Shown in pieces: positions 25,644-34,609 of a stretch of DNA of 45,937 nt (the stretch's first letter is position 1; the number at the start of each line of letters is the position of its first letter). Both the position numbers and the translations under genes were made by a program. The stretch comes from Pseudomonas sp. PH1b. Lineage in GTDB: Bacteria; Pseudomonadota; Gammaproteobacteria; Pseudomonadales; Pseudomonadaceae. The notes below the pieces were generated by a model that was given only the letters and a program-made list of their open reading frames with translations, had not been told where the DNA came from and made no database searches. The DNA is taken from NCBI RefSeq assembly GCF_000633395.1, contig NZ_AYMU01000026.1, positions 1-45,937 of the forward strand, in the 5' to 3' direction.

Positions 25644-27842
25644 TTACCAGTAATAACGCAGCGACTGACCCCACTGGGTATCCCCCAGCTTGGTCTTCAA
25701 CTGGCGAAACCAGGCCTTGCGCACGGCCGGTTCGACGCCGGCGCCACCGCAGCGGTTGATGCCGGACGAGGCGTAGCAGTTGAGCGCCCGGTACAAGGCA
25801 TAGGCGCGTTCGTCACGGTTGGCCTTGGGGTTGTTGATGACCACCTGGTAGCCGTCGAGCCGCGAGAATGGCTTGCCGGGGAAGGCGTCTGGCGTGCCGC
25901 CCAGGGCCTGGGGTTCGGGCGCGGTGTCCAGGGGCATCGAGTCGAAGCTGTTCAGGCGCATGAATTCGCCCAGGCAGAGCAGCCCGGCCGGGCTTTTCGG
26001 ATCCTGTTGCAGGGTCGCAGCGGTGTCCTTGATGTTCGGGCACGCGTAGTGAACTTCTTCGCTGTCCTCGGGCTGGCCATTGGATTGGAACACCGCCAGC
26101 GACGGCCCCTCGTAGAAGGTGTAGCCCAAGCTGCGACCGAGTTTTTCGGTGGGCAGGGGGCTTGGCTGCTGCTTGAAGTCCTCGCCGAAGGCGGCGTACT
26201 GGCCACGGGTCAGGTCCTTGTACAACAGGACGAACAAGGCGGTATTGCGCTCCGTCGAGGCCTCCGGCTGTTGCGCCTGCTGGCGCAGCAGCTTGGGCGA
26301 GGCCACCTGGCGCAAGAGCAGAGTGCGCACCTGGGCGCTCTGGATCGGCGAGTCGCTGGCAAACACCTTGGCCAATTGCCCGCTGCGTTCGTAGCCGTAG
26401 GCCAGCGCCAGGTCCAGCTGTTCGCGCTGCAGTGGCTGCTTGACCAGGGGCAGCAACTGCAGCCACAGCGCCTCGGCGCCTTTCCAGTCCTGTTGGGCCT
26501 GCATGGCCAGGGCGCGCAGGCTTTGCTGGCTGAAGCTCAGGTAATCCAGTTGTGCTGGAACCTGAGTGGGCAGCAGTTGCAGCGCCGCCGCCGGTTTCTG
26601 CTCCACATACAGGGCGAAGGCCGCCTGGAGGTAGTCGAACAGGGCCGGCTGGGCAGCAAACAGGGCTTTTTGCTGCTGCAGGGCCTCCCGGGTGAGGGTC
26701 GGGGTCGGCGAACTGCGCATGCCCATCAGGTCGGTGACGGTCAGCAGCAGGGGGGCCTGGATCTCTCCGGCGGTACCGGTGAGCAGTTTGTAGTCGATTT
26801 CCTGCACCAGCTCATCGGGCACGGTCTGGCGTCGGGCGTCCGGGGCGGGGGACAACTGCTGGGCATAGTCCGCGGCCAGCGCCCGGGTATCACCGGCCAG
26901 CCAGTGCACTCGCCTCATCAGTCCCGTGGCGGAGTCGGCGTACTGACCCTGTGGATAAGTCTTCAGGTACTCGCTGAAGCCAGCTCCGGCCTGTGCCAGG
27001 CTGGACTTATCCACATGCTGCAGGTTGACCGTGCCCCACTCGTCGAAGGCGTTTTCCTGGGCCTGGTTCAAGGCGTTGCGCGGGCTCATATAGGCCCCGG
27101 TCTCGACCAGCCAGGGTTGTGCGCTGGCCTTGAGCGCACTGAAACCCTGGGCGGCCGGGGCAAAGCGGCCGCTGTAGAAGTCCGCGGCGGCCCGCAGGTA
27201 AGTGGCGAAGTCCTTGGCCGCCGGGGTGTTCAGGTTGCCCGGCATCAAGCTCTCCAACGGCCCGCTGTCCCAGCTGCAGGCACTGAGCATCTGGGCCCGC
27301 GCCTGAGCCAGGCCGCGGCGCTCGTCGGCATTCAAGGGCGCGGCGTTGAGCTGCTCGACAAAGGCCAGGGCGCTGCCTTCCGAGTTGCTGCGGCAGCGGC
27401 TGCCTTCGCCAGAGAGAAAGGCGTTCCCGGCCACTTCCTGGGTGTCCCGGGTGACTCCCAGTGCTTGCAGCGCGCTATTGAGTTGCTCGCTGACGGCCGC
27501 GCGCTGGGCCTTGGCGGTGCCGGTCGCTTCGGGATTGCTGTCCGGGTCCGCCGGGCTCAGGCGGTACAGCGGGAACGGCACTTCGCCGAAACCCAGGTTC
27601 AGGTCATCGTCGGACAGCGGGCGTGGCGCCAGGGGCAGGCTGCCCTGATCGGCCAGCAACAGGCGCAGATTGACCCGGCTGTCATTGCTGGGGCTGAGAA
27701 ACGGCAGGTTGCTGCAGGCGGTCAGCTGTTTGGAATAGAGGGTCCAGGTCGGGTAGCAGTAGTCGTCCGAGCTGGCGTGTGCCTGGCTGACACACAGGGT
27801 GCCGAGGGCCAGCGCGATTGACGATAGAAGGCCGTTGCGCAT
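25644..27842 (-). CDS. Large secreted alpha-helical repeat protein, uncharacterised
   Basis: The product is not recognised at family level. The 732-residue preprotein has a clear signal peptide (MRNGLLSSIALALGTLCVSQAHA). The middle (about 200-560) is Ala/Leu/Gln-rich and reads as TPR-like helical pairs, for example LLPLVKQPLQREQLDLALAYGYERSGQ. Cys residues at the N- and C-terminal ends (YCYPTW, CYASSGINRCGG) suggest disulfides in the periplasm. It ends in SLRYYW. ATG at 27842 has AAGGA 8 bp upstream. Its stop is 2 bp before the DUF3142 GTG, so the two are a coupled pair. Envelope location is inferred from the signal peptide. Confidence 0.82.
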   Translation of the reverse strand: MRNGLLSSIALALGTLCVSQAHASSDDYCYPTWTLYSKQLTACSNLPFLSPSNDSRVNLRLLLADQGSLPLAPRPLSDDDLNLGFGEVPFPLYRLSPADPDSNPEATGTAKAQRAAVSEQLNSALQALGVTRDTQEVAGNAFLSGEGSRCRSNSEGSALAFVEQLNAAPLNADERRGLAQARAQMLSACSWDSGPLESLMPGNLNTPAAKDFATYLRAAADFYSGRFAPAAQGFSALKASAQPWLVETGAYMSPRNALNQAQENAFDEWGTVNLQHVDKSSLAQAGAGFSEYLKTYPQGQYADSATGLMRRVHWLAGDTRALAADYAQQLSPAPDARRQTVPDELVQEIDYKLLTGTAGEIQAPLLLTVTDLMGMRSSPTPTLTREALQQQKALFAAQPALFDYLQAAFALYVEQKPAAALQLLPTQVPAQLDYLSFSQQSLRALAMQAQQDWKGAEALWLQLLPLVKQPLQREQLDLALAYGYERSGQLAKVFASDSPIQSAQVRTLLLRQVASPKLLRQQAQQPEASTERNTALFVLLYKDLTRGQYAAFGEDFKQQPSPLPTEKLGRSLGYTFYEGPSLAVFQSNGQPEDSEEVHYACPNIKDTAATLQQDPKSPAGLLCLGEFMRLNSFDSMPLDTAPEPQALGGTPDAFPGKPFSRLDGYQVVINNPKANRDERAYALYRALNCYASSGINRCGGAGVEPAVRKAWFRQLKTKLGDTQWGQSLRYYW

Positions 27843-28070
27843 GCGATTGTCCTTAATCCGGAAAGCCAGGAGGGCAGGGCACCCTTGGTGCTGCAAATCA
27901 TACCTAAGGTGCTGGCCGGCACCTATGCTGCCGATTTGAGATTGTGCAATTTGTGATGCGGCATGCGCATGGGTTCCCGAGCATGGCTTGGGCTTTGCGG
28001 TTTTTCAGCCAAAGGCAGATTCTGTGCAGGGCCGGATGCGGCGCGAACGGGCAAGTCACGGGGAGCAACA

Positions 28071-29690
28071 ATGGAATTTCGTAGAACGCCGGAAATGGTC
28101 GGGCGTTTGCAAGATCAGGCACCGGCACGCCAGGACCAGGGGCTGCAGCGCATCGTTCGGCTGGCGCTGGAGTATTGGTTGCTGCCGGTGCTGCTGCTGG
28201 CTGCGCTTACCCGCTATTACGACCTCACGGCGGCGGCGATCTGGGGTGATGAGGGCTCCAGCTTGCTGCTGAGCCAGTATTCCCTGGCGCAAATCTGGTT
28301 TCACGCCGCCCATGATGTCCACCCGCCGCTGTATTTCATGCTGCTGCACGGTTGGACCGAGCTGTTTGGCGATGGCATTTTCTCGGTTCGTCATTTCAGC
28401 GCCCTGCCCGGGATGCTCAGCGTGGTGCTGGGAATGTGGCTGGTGGGGCTGATCGCCACCCGACGCGCGGCGATTCTCGCGGGGGTGCTGCTGGCCCTGC
28501 TGCCGACGGCTGTGCGCTACAGCCAGGAAGTGCGCATGTACGCCCTGCTGGGGGCGCTGCTGCTGGGCGCGACCCTGGCCCTGGTGTACTGGGTGCGTGA
28601 GCCGGGGCGTCGACGTTACTTGCTGATCTATACGCTGCTGATGAGCCTGGGGTTCTACACCCATTACTTCACCGCCTTCTGCGTGCTGGCCCACTGGTTG
28701 TACCTGGCCGGGCTGGGCAAGGATGCCAGGACCGGCAGGCGCCTGGTGGCCCGTCCGGACTGGTGGCTGGCCAATAGCGCAATCGTGCTGCTGTTCCTGC
28801 CTTGGCTGCCGGAGCTGCTGGATCTGCTGCAGCACCTCGATGAGCTCAAGGCCAATGGTGATGTGGGCTGGGAGCCGCCAGTGACCCTGGCCTCGCTGCC
28901 GGCGATGGTCTGGCAGTGGCTGATCCAGGACGAAGGTGACGCCTTGCCCTGGCCGGTGTTCATCGGCTTGCCGCTGCTGTTGCTGCTGGTCTGCACCTGG
29001 CTGGCCTGGCGGGATCACAGCCCCGGGCGCTTTGGGCGCCTGCTGGTGAGCTACACCCTGCTGCCGTTACTGCTGGTGTTTGCCGTGTCCTACGCCTCGC
29101 CGGTGTTCATCGAGCGCTACCTGACCGCCTATGCCCTGGGGCTGCCACTGATCATGGCGATCGTCATCGACCGCTGGCTCAAGCCCGCGCGCTGGGCGGC
29201 GCTGGCGCTGCTGGTGCTGTTTGTCGGGACCGAAGGCGTCGGCCTGAAGAACAACATCGATGTCGATCCCAACGACCAGATCAACGCCATGGTCGACTAC
29301 GTCAACGTGCGCTATGCCGAGGGCGATCGCATCGTCATCAGCGACATGCTCTGGTACCTGAGCTACCTCTACTACAACCGTACCGATGCTGAACCGATGC
29401 TCTACACCCCGCCCCTGCCCGGTGGCGCTTCCAGCCGGCCCAACAGCTACGGCTTCGGCACCCTGGTGGAGCAGCCCGAACAGGTCTACCTGGACCAGCT
29501 CTCGGCATTGCCGGTGGGCAGCGGCCGGGTGTGGCTGGTGGGCAGTGACGACCAGACCGAGGAGTTCGCCCCGGTGCCGGCGAACTGGCACAAGGTCAGC
29601 GAGTTTGCAGCAGGCAGTACCCGGGCGCGTCTGTTTGTGCTCTGCGGCTCTCCCAGCGCCGGCCAGCTCAGCGGGGTGCACTGTCCTTGA
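28071..29690 (+). CDS. GT-C membrane glycosyltransferase (PMT_2/ArnT-like)
   Basis: This integral membrane enzyme probably moves a sugar from a polyprenyl phosphate carrier to an envelope acceptor. The 539-residue product has about 11 hydrophobic helices. The first periplasmic loop has the acidic pair D60-E61 (AAIWGDEGS) expected for GT-C enzymes, followed by HPPLYF at 84-89, a hallmark of the PMT_2 group. The C-terminal 120 residues are soluble (periplasmic side). ATG at 28071 has GGGGAG 6 bp upstream; a longer frame from 27963 is rejected. It is divergent from the repeat-protein/DUF3142 pair across 228 bp. The acceptor is unknown. Confidence 0.85.
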   Translation: MEFRRTPEMVGRLQDQAPARQDQGLQRIVRLALEYWLLPVLLLAALTRYYDLTAAAIWGDEGSSLLLSQYSLAQIWFHAAHDVHPPLYFMLLHGWTELFGDGIFSVRHFSALPGMLSVVLGMWLVGLIATRRAAILAGVLLALLPTAVRYSQEVRMYALLGALLLGATLALVYWVREPGRRRYLLIYTLLMSLGFYTHYFTAFCVLAHWLYLAGLGKDARTGRRLVARPDWWLANSAIVLLFLPWLPELLDLLQHLDELKANGDVGWEPPVTLASLPAMVWQWLIQDEGDALPWPVFIGLPLLLLLVCTWLAWRDHSPGRFGRLLVSYTLLPLLLVFAVSYASPVFIERYLTAYALGLPLIMAIVIDRWLKPARWAALALLVLFVGTEGVGLKNNIDVDPNDQINAMVDYVNVRYAEGDRIVISDMLWYLSYLYYNRTDAEPMLYTPPLPGGASSRPNSYGFGTLVEQPEQVYLDQLSALPVGSGRVWLVGSDDQTEEFAPVPANWHKVSEFAAGSTRARLFVLCGSPSAGQLSGVHCP

Positions 29691-29892
29691 GGAGGGACTG
29701 GCCGCTCAGGCCATTTCCACTCGGGGGGGTGGCAGCAACAAGCGCTTCAGCCTCAGTTGCGGGCCGTTGGCCGAGCGGTGGCGCAGGGTTGCATGCCGTT
29801 GGGAACTTTGTCCGGCAGCGGTCGGCATGCGACCTAGACTTGCACCAGGGAGTCACAGTCCTGTCCCTCTCTGTGGGACTTTGAGGTGCATC

Positions 29893-30354
29893 ATGCGTAT
29901 GGCAAGAACCGTGCAACGCAGCCTGGAACTGGCGCATTGCCAATTTGACCTGGTCACCCACCCCCATTCGGCCAGCAGCCTGGAGACGGCACGCGTCGCG
30001 GGGGTGCCGGCGGAGCGGGTGGCCAAGTCGGTGATCCTCGACGATCACCACGGTCACTACCTGATGGCGGTATTGCCGGCCAGCCGCCACCTGGACCTGA
30101 GCAAGGTGCGCGGCAGTGGTGAATGGCAGATTACCCGGGAGAGCACCCTGGCCCACCTGTTCAACGACTGCGAACGCGGCGCGGTGCCGGCCCTGGGTGA
30201 GTCCTACGGGCTGGATGTGGTGATCGATCCCTTGCTGACCCGGCAGAAGGACATCTACCTGGAAGCCGGCAATCACCACAACCTGGTGCACATGAGCATG
30301 ACCGAGTACCTGAAGATGGTGCCCCATGCCCAGGTCTGCGAAGTCTCTCACTGA
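29893..30354 (+). CDS. YbaK/ProX-type aminoacyl-tRNA deacylase
   Basis: This cytoplasmic protein of the YbaK/prolyl-tRNA editing family hydrolyses mischarged aminoacyl-tRNA in trans. The product has 153 residues, the usual size. The conserved Lys lies at K45 (ERVAKSVIL), with later family blocks GSGEWQITRE and GAVPALGESYGLDVVID. ATG at 29893 has GAGGT upstream; the long frame starting at 29386 overlaps the glycosyltransferase and is a shadow. It is followed 15 bp later by a DUF2789 gene, probably in one transcript. The tRNA specificity is not evident. Confidence 0.9.
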   Translation: MRMARTVQRSLELAHCQFDLVTHPHSASSLETARVAGVPAERVAKSVILDDHHGHYLMAVLPASRHLDLSKVRGSGEWQITRESTLAHLFNDCERGAVPALGESYGLDVVIDPLLTRQKDIYLEAGNHHNLVHMSMTEYLKMVPHAQVCEVSH

Positions 30355-30368
30355 TCAGGAGTTCGACC

Positions 30369-30614
30369 ATGGAAGCCCCGATCCACACGCTGCCGGCGCT
30401 GTTCAAACAGTTGGGGCTGGCCGACGACCCGGTGAGCATCGAGCGCTTCATCGCCACCCACTCGCCCCTGAAGCCGGACCTGCACTTGGCGGATGCGTTT
30501 TTCTGGAGCAAGAGCCAGGCCGACTTTCTGCGCACGGAAGTGCTGGACGATGCCGACTGGGCGGAGGTGGTGGATCAACTGGATGTGCTGTTGCGCAGAG
30601 GGCGCGGGGGCTGA
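30369..30614 (+). CDS. DUF2789 small protein
   Basis: An 81-residue soluble protein of unknown function matching the DUF2789 family in size and motif (LPALFKQLGLADDPVSIERFI ... FWSKSQADFLREV-like block ... DADWAEVVDQLD). ATG at 30369 has AGGAG 8 bp upstream. It lies 15 bp after the YbaK-type gene. The family is common in pseudomonads and has no established role. Confidence 0.85.
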   Translation: MEAPIHTLPALFKQLGLADDPVSIERFIATHSPLKPDLHLADAFFWSKSQADFLRTEVLDDADWAEVVDQLDVLLRRGRGG

Positions 30615-30672
30615 TGCGCTGTAGTTGTTGGGGCAGGTTATCTAGACCAGATTCATGACCTGAATTGAGCTC

Positions 30673-30843
30673 ATGCTTCTGCAAAGCATTCTGGCTGGCA
30701 AAGCCGTCAGCCTATCCGAGTTGAAGAAAAACCCGTCTGCCGGCTTGAAGGCTTCGGGCTATCGGTTGGTTTATCAACTGATCGAGGAGCCTGTGGTGGC
30801 CTGCGTGGTGGCGGTGGGCAAGCGCCAGCGCACAGCTGTGTAG
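30673..30843 (+). pseudogene. In-frame antitoxin-toxin chimera, remnant of a StbDE/RelBE-type pair
   Basis: This 56-codon frame starts MLLQSILAGKAVSLSELKKNP, which resembles the N-terminus of StbD/Phd-YefM type antitoxins. Without a break it continues as LKASGYRLVYQLIEEPVV and ends VAVGKRQRTAV, which resembles the C-terminus of StbE/RelE toxins (SGYRLVYQV ... VLAVGKRERSAVY). The rest of the antitoxin, the gene junction and the toxin N-terminus are missing, as expected after one internal deletion. No good ribosome site is seen. It is most likely a dead remnant; the product lacks a full RelE fold. Family matches are from memory of motifs. Confidence 0.7.
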
Positions 30844-30911
30844 GCAGGCCAGGAAACGCTGAGATTGCGGAGCGTCTTTGTTTCTCCCTCATCAAGCAAT
30901 TGTTACAAAAC

Positions 30912-30959
30912 TTGACTGGATTTATCCTGCAATGACATATTGATAGTTAGCAAGCTAAC
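30912..30959 (+). promoter_or_regulatory. Promoter and MarR operator of the efflux operon
   Basis: A -35 TTGACT (30912-30917), 18-bp spacer and -10 CATATT (30936-30941) are followed at once by the perfect inverted repeat GTTAGCaaGCTAAC (30946-30959), a typical MarR-family operator at the transcription start. The MarR gene begins at 30977, so autorepression with ligand release is the expected mode. Confidence 0.75.
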
Positions 30960-30976
30960 AGTGTGCAAACAGTCCT

Positions 30977-31432
30977 GTGCCCAACTCCCTTGAATCACTC
31001 CACATGAACATCAGCAGTGGCATGGTGGTCGCGTCCCGGCATTGGCGGCGGATCTGCCAGACCACGCTGGTCAATTTCGGCATTTCCGAAGCCTGTGCGG
31101 TGCCCCTGCTGATGATCGGGCGCCTGGGCGAGGGCGTGCGCCAGGTCACGGTGGCCCAGGCCGCCGGCATGGAGAGCCCATCCCTGGTGCGCCTGCTGGA
31201 CCAGCTGTGCAGCGCCGGTTATGTGTGCCGCAGCGAAGACCCCCATGATCGCCGGGCCAAGTGCCTGAGCCTGACCGACACCGGCCGCGAGCTGGTGCAG
31301 GCCGTGGAAATTGAGCTGGTACGCCTGCGCCAGGAGGTGCTGGAAGGCATCGGCAGCGCCGACCTGGAAGCGGCGCTGCGGGTGATCCGCGCCTTCGAGG
31401 CTGCCACTCATCTGCCGGTGCAGCCATCTTGA
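30977..31432 (+). CDS. MarR-family repressor of the efflux operon
   Basis: A 151-residue winged-helix regulator. The HTH spans about residues 55-85 (TVAQAAGMESPSLVRLLDQLCSAGYV) and the wing is at RSEDPHDRRAKCLSLTDTG, the MarR signature DxRxKxxxLT. It likely represses its own operon through the inverted repeat 18 bp upstream and is released by an aromatic acid or similar ligand. Start is uncertain: GTG at 30977 (MPNSLESL) or ATG at 31004 (MNISSGMV); neither has a clear ribosome site. The stop overlaps the FUSC start (TTGA). Confidence 0.88.
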   Translation: MPNSLESLHMNISSGMVVASRHWRRICQTTLVNFGISEACAVPLLMIGRLGEGVRQVTVAQAAGMESPSLVRLLDQLCSAGYVCRSEDPHDRRAKCLSLTDTGRELVQAVEIELVRLRQEVLEGIGSADLEAALRVIRAFEAATHLPVQPS

Positions 31433-33516
31433 AAGGTTTTTTCACCGGCATGCCCCCCGCGCGCGATTGGTTCTACGGCGTACGTACCTTCGCCGCCTCG
31501 ATGATCGCGCTGTACATCGCCATGCTGATGCAGATGCCCCGCCCCTATTGGGCGATGGCCACGGTGTACATCGTCTCCAGTCCGTTTGTCGGCCCCACCA
31601 GCTCCAAGGCCCTGTACCGCGCGGTCGGGACCCTTCTCGGTGCCGCTGCGGCAGTGTTGTTCGTGCCGATGTTCGTGCAGAGCCCCTATCTGCTGGTGGT
31701 GATCATTGCCCTGTGGACCGGGATCCTGCTGTTCCTGTCCATGCACCTGCGCACTGCCAACAACTACGCGTTGATGCTGGCCGGCTACACCCTGCCGCTG
31801 ATCGCCCTGCCGGTGGTGGACAACCCCCTGGCGGTGTGGGACGTGGCCGAGGCGCGGACCGAGGAAATCTTCCTCGGGATCATTTGTGCGGCGGTGATCG
31901 GCAGCATGTTCTGGCCCCGGCGACTGGCCCCGGTGTTCGTCGATTCGGCGGGCAAGTGGTTCGACGATGCTGCCACCTATAGCCGGCGTTTTCTGCGCCG
32001 CGAGGTGCAGCCCGAAGAGATCAGCGCCCTGCGCGGTTCCATGGTCGCCACGTTCAATACCCTGGAATTGATGATCGGCCAGTTGCCTCACGAAGGCGCC
32101 CGCCCGCAGACGGTGCGCAACACCAAGGAGCTGCGCGGGCGGATGATCCACCTGCTGCCGGTGGTGGACGCCCTGGACGATGCGCTGTACGCCCTGGAGC
32201 GGCGCACCCCGGAACTGGTGGAGCGCTTTGCGCCTCTTTTGGCCAAGGCCGACGAGTGGTTGCAAGGCACCGCCCAGGACGCGTCGGTACAACGCTGGCA
32301 GGCCCTGCGCAGTGAACTCGATGCCCTGCAGCCGAGCCCCGAGGCCCTGGATGACCGGCACCAGCTGCTGCTTTCCAATGCCCTGTATCGCCTCGGTGAG
32401 TGGATCGACCTGTGGCAGGATTGCCGCAGCCTGCAGCAGGCCATCCAGTGCGAAAGCCAGGCTCCCTGGCGCGCCGTCTATCGCCACTGGCGCCTGGGCC
32501 GGCTGACGCCGTTTCTCGACCGCGGGCTGATGCTGTACTCGGCGGGTTCGACGGTCCTCGCCATCATCGTCGCTTCGGTGCTGTGGATTCTCCTGGGCTG
32601 GACCGATGGCGGCAGCGCGGTGATTCTGGCAGCAGTGGCCTGCAGCTTCTTCGCCGCGATGGACGATCCGGCGCCGCAGATCTACCGGTTCTTTTTCTGG
32701 ACCGCGATGTCGGTCCTGTTCGCCAGCCTCTACCTGTTCCTGATCCTGCCCAACCTGCACGATTTCCCGATGCTGGTGCTGGCCTTCGCGGTGCCGTTCA
32801 TCTGCGTCGGTACCCTGACGGTGCAGCCGCGCTTCTACCTGGGCATGCTCCTGACCATCGTCAACACCTCATCCTTCATCAGTATCCAGGGCGCCTACGA
32901 TGCGGACTTCCTGAGCTTCGCCAACTCCAACCTGGCGGGGCCCGTGGGTTTGCTGTTCGCGTTCGTCTGGACCCTGGTGGCGCGGCCGTTCGGCTCGGAG
33001 CTGGCGGCCAAGCGCCTGACCCATTTCAGCTGGCGCGACATCGTCGGCCTGAGTGAACCTGCGACCCTCGCCGAGCACCGGCACATGGGCGCGCAGATGC
33101 TCGACCGCCTGATGCAGCACCTGCCGCGCCTGGCCATGACCGGCCAGGACACCGGCGTCGCCCTGCGCGAACTGCGGGTGGCGCTCAACGTCCTTGATCT
33201 GCTGGCCTACGCGCCGAGGGTCTTGGGGGGCGCGCAGACGCTGCTGCGCCAAGTGGTGGCCGAGGTCGGCGAGTACTTCAAGGCCTGCCTCAAGGCCGGT
33301 GAACGCCTGCCGGCCCCCAGCGGCCTGCTGATGACCCTGGACCGGACCCGCCGGGCCCTGAGCAGCCAGGGCCTGCAAGGCGACGACGAAACCCGCCTGC
33401 ACCTGCTGCACGCCCTCAGCGGCCTGCGCCTGGCCCTGTTGCCGGGGGTGGAGTTCGTCGGCGCCGGCGAGCTTGAACAACCCCTTCCCCATGGCATCGA
33501 TGGAGCGCCTTTATGA
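31429..33516 (+). CDS. FUSC/AaeB-family efflux transporter
   Basis: This inner-membrane pump belongs to the fusaric acid resistance / p-hydroxybenzoic acid efflux family. The product has 695 residues, arranged as two similar halves each with a cluster of transmembrane helices (about 15-160 and 365-520) followed by a cytoplasmic segment. The start MPPARDWFYGVRTFAASMIALYIA and the motif MPRPYWAMATVYIVSSPFVG are typical. TTG at 31429 overlaps the MarR stop; ATG at 31450 is an alternative start, both weakly supported. With DUF1656, HlyD and OMF partners downstream it forms an AaeXAB-like tripartite pump. The substrate is probably an aromatic acid, by family. Confidence 0.9.
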   Translation: MKGFFTGMPPARDWFYGVRTFAASMIALYIAMLMQMPRPYWAMATVYIVSSPFVGPTSSKALYRAVGTLLGAAAAVLFVPMFVQSPYLLVVIIALWTGILLFLSMHLRTANNYALMLAGYTLPLIALPVVDNPLAVWDVAEARTEEIFLGIICAAVIGSMFWPRRLAPVFVDSAGKWFDDAATYSRRFLRREVQPEEISALRGSMVATFNTLELMIGQLPHEGARPQTVRNTKELRGRMIHLLPVVDALDDALYALERRTPELVERFAPLLAKADEWLQGTAQDASVQRWQALRSELDALQPSPEALDDRHQLLLSNALYRLGEWIDLWQDCRSLQQAIQCESQAPWRAVYRHWRLGRLTPFLDRGLMLYSAGSTVLAIIVASVLWILLGWTDGGSAVILAAVACSFFAAMDDPAPQIYRFFFWTAMSVLFASLYLFLILPNLHDFPMLVLAFAVPFICVGTLTVQPRFYLGMLLTIVNTSSFISIQGAYDADFLSFANSNLAGPVGLLFAFVWTLVARPFGSELAAKRLTHFSWRDIVGLSEPATLAEHRHMGAQMLDRLMQHLPRLAMTGQDTGVALRELRVALNVLDLLAYAPRVLGGAQTLLRQVVAEVGEYFKACLKAGERLPAPSGLLMTLDRTRRALSSQGLQGDDETRLHLLHALSGLRLALLPGVEFVGAGELEQPLPHGIDGAPL

Positions 33517-33722
33517 TCGGTGATCTGGATATCAGCGGGGTGTTCCTGCCCACGCTGCTGGTGCTGATGGGCATCACTTATGGCGTGTACCTGCTGGTGC
33601 ACGGGGTGCTCACGCGCCTGCACTTTTATCGCCTGGTCTGGCACCGGGCGTTGTTCAACGTGGGTCTCTACGCTCTGCTGCTGGGCGCCGTGGACTCTCT
33701 CAGTCGATACCTGATGACATGA
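33513..33722 (+). CDS. DUF1656 small membrane protein (AaeX-like)
   Basis: A 69-residue protein with two transmembrane helices (about 10-30 and 47-66), matching DUF1656/AaeX, a constant partner of FUSC pumps. Its role is not established. Starts and stops overlap both neighbours by 4 bp (ATGA), so expression is tied to the pump. Confidence 0.9.
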   Translation: MIGDLDISGVFLPTLLVLMGITYGVYLLVHGVLTRLHFYRLVWHRALFNVGLYALLLGAVDSLSRYLMT

Positions 33723-34609
33723 AAAAACCTTTATTGACCATCGGCCGTGTGGTCCTGACGTTGCTGGTGGTGACCTTCGCGGTCGTCGTGGTCTGGCGCA
33801 TGGTGATGTACTACATGTTTGCGCCCTGGACCCGGGACGGGCATATCCGTGCCGATATCGTGCAGATCGCTCCGGACGTGTCCGGGCTGATCCAGCAGGT
33901 GCAAGTGCGCGACAACCAACTGGTGAAGCGCGGCCAAGTGCTGTTCAGCATCGACCAGGACCGCTTCAGCCTGGCCCTGCGCCAGGCCAAGGCGTCCCAG
34001 GCCGACCGCCAGGAAACCCTGGCCCAGGCCCAGCGCGAGGCCAAGCGCAACCTCGGCCTGGGCAATCTGGTGCCGCGCGAGCAGTTGGAAGAAAGCCAGT
34101 CCCGCGTGGCCCGTGCCCAGTCGGCCCTGGCCGAGGCCCAGGTGGCGGTGGACAGCGCCCAGCTCAACCTCGATCGCTCGGTGATTCGCAGCCCGGTGGA
34201 CGGCTACGTCAACGACCGCGCGCCCCGCACCCAGGAGTTCGTCACCGCCGGGCGCCCGGTGCTGTCGGTGGTGGACAGCAACTCCTTCCATATCGATGGC
34301 TATTTCGAAGAAACCAAGCTCGACGGCATCCATGTCGGCCAGGCCGTGGACATCCGCGTGATCGGCGACCGTGCGCGCTTGCGCGGGCATGTGGAAAGCA
34401 TCGTCGCCGGGATCGAGGACCGTGACCGCAGCAGCGGCTCCAACCTGCTGCCCAACGTCAACCCGGCCTTCAGCTGGGTGCGCCTGGCCCAGCGGATTCC
34501 GGTGCGCATCGCCTTCGATGACGTGCCGGCGGATTTCCGCATGATCGCCGGGCGAACCGCCACGGTGTCGATCATCGATGACCAGGCCAAGCAGGAGCCC
34601 GGGCGATGA
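33719..34609 (+). CDS. HlyD/AaeA-family membrane fusion protein
   Basis: This is the periplasmic adaptor of the FUSC pump. The 296-residue product has an N-terminal transmembrane helix (about 8-28), lipoyl half DVSGLIQQVQVRDNQLVKRG, a short coiled coil (about 85-150), second lipoyl half SPVDGYVNDRAPRTQEFV and a C-terminal beta domain ending QRIPVRIAFDDVP, typical of AaeA. It overlaps the preceding and following genes by 4 bp each. Confidence 0.9.
   Translation: MKKPLLTIGRVVLTLLVVTFAVVVVWRMVMYYMFAPWTRDGHIRADIVQIAPDVSGLIQQVQVRDNQLVKRGQVLFSIDQDRFSLALRQAKASQADRQETLAQAQREAKRNLGLGNLVPREQLEESQSRVARAQSALAEAQVAVDSAQLNLDRSVIRSPVDGYVNDRAPRTQEFVTAGRPVLSVVDSNSFHIDGYFEETKLDGIHVGQAVDIRVIGDRARLRGHVESIVAGIEDRDRSSGSNLLPNVNPAFSWVRLAQRIPVRIAFDDVPADFRMIAGRTATVSIIDDQAKQEPGR

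Noticed and set aside
25584..27821. 745-codon plus-strand frame opposite the repeat protein
   Set aside because: The minus-strand gene has a signal peptide, ribosome site and sensible composition; the plus frame has none.
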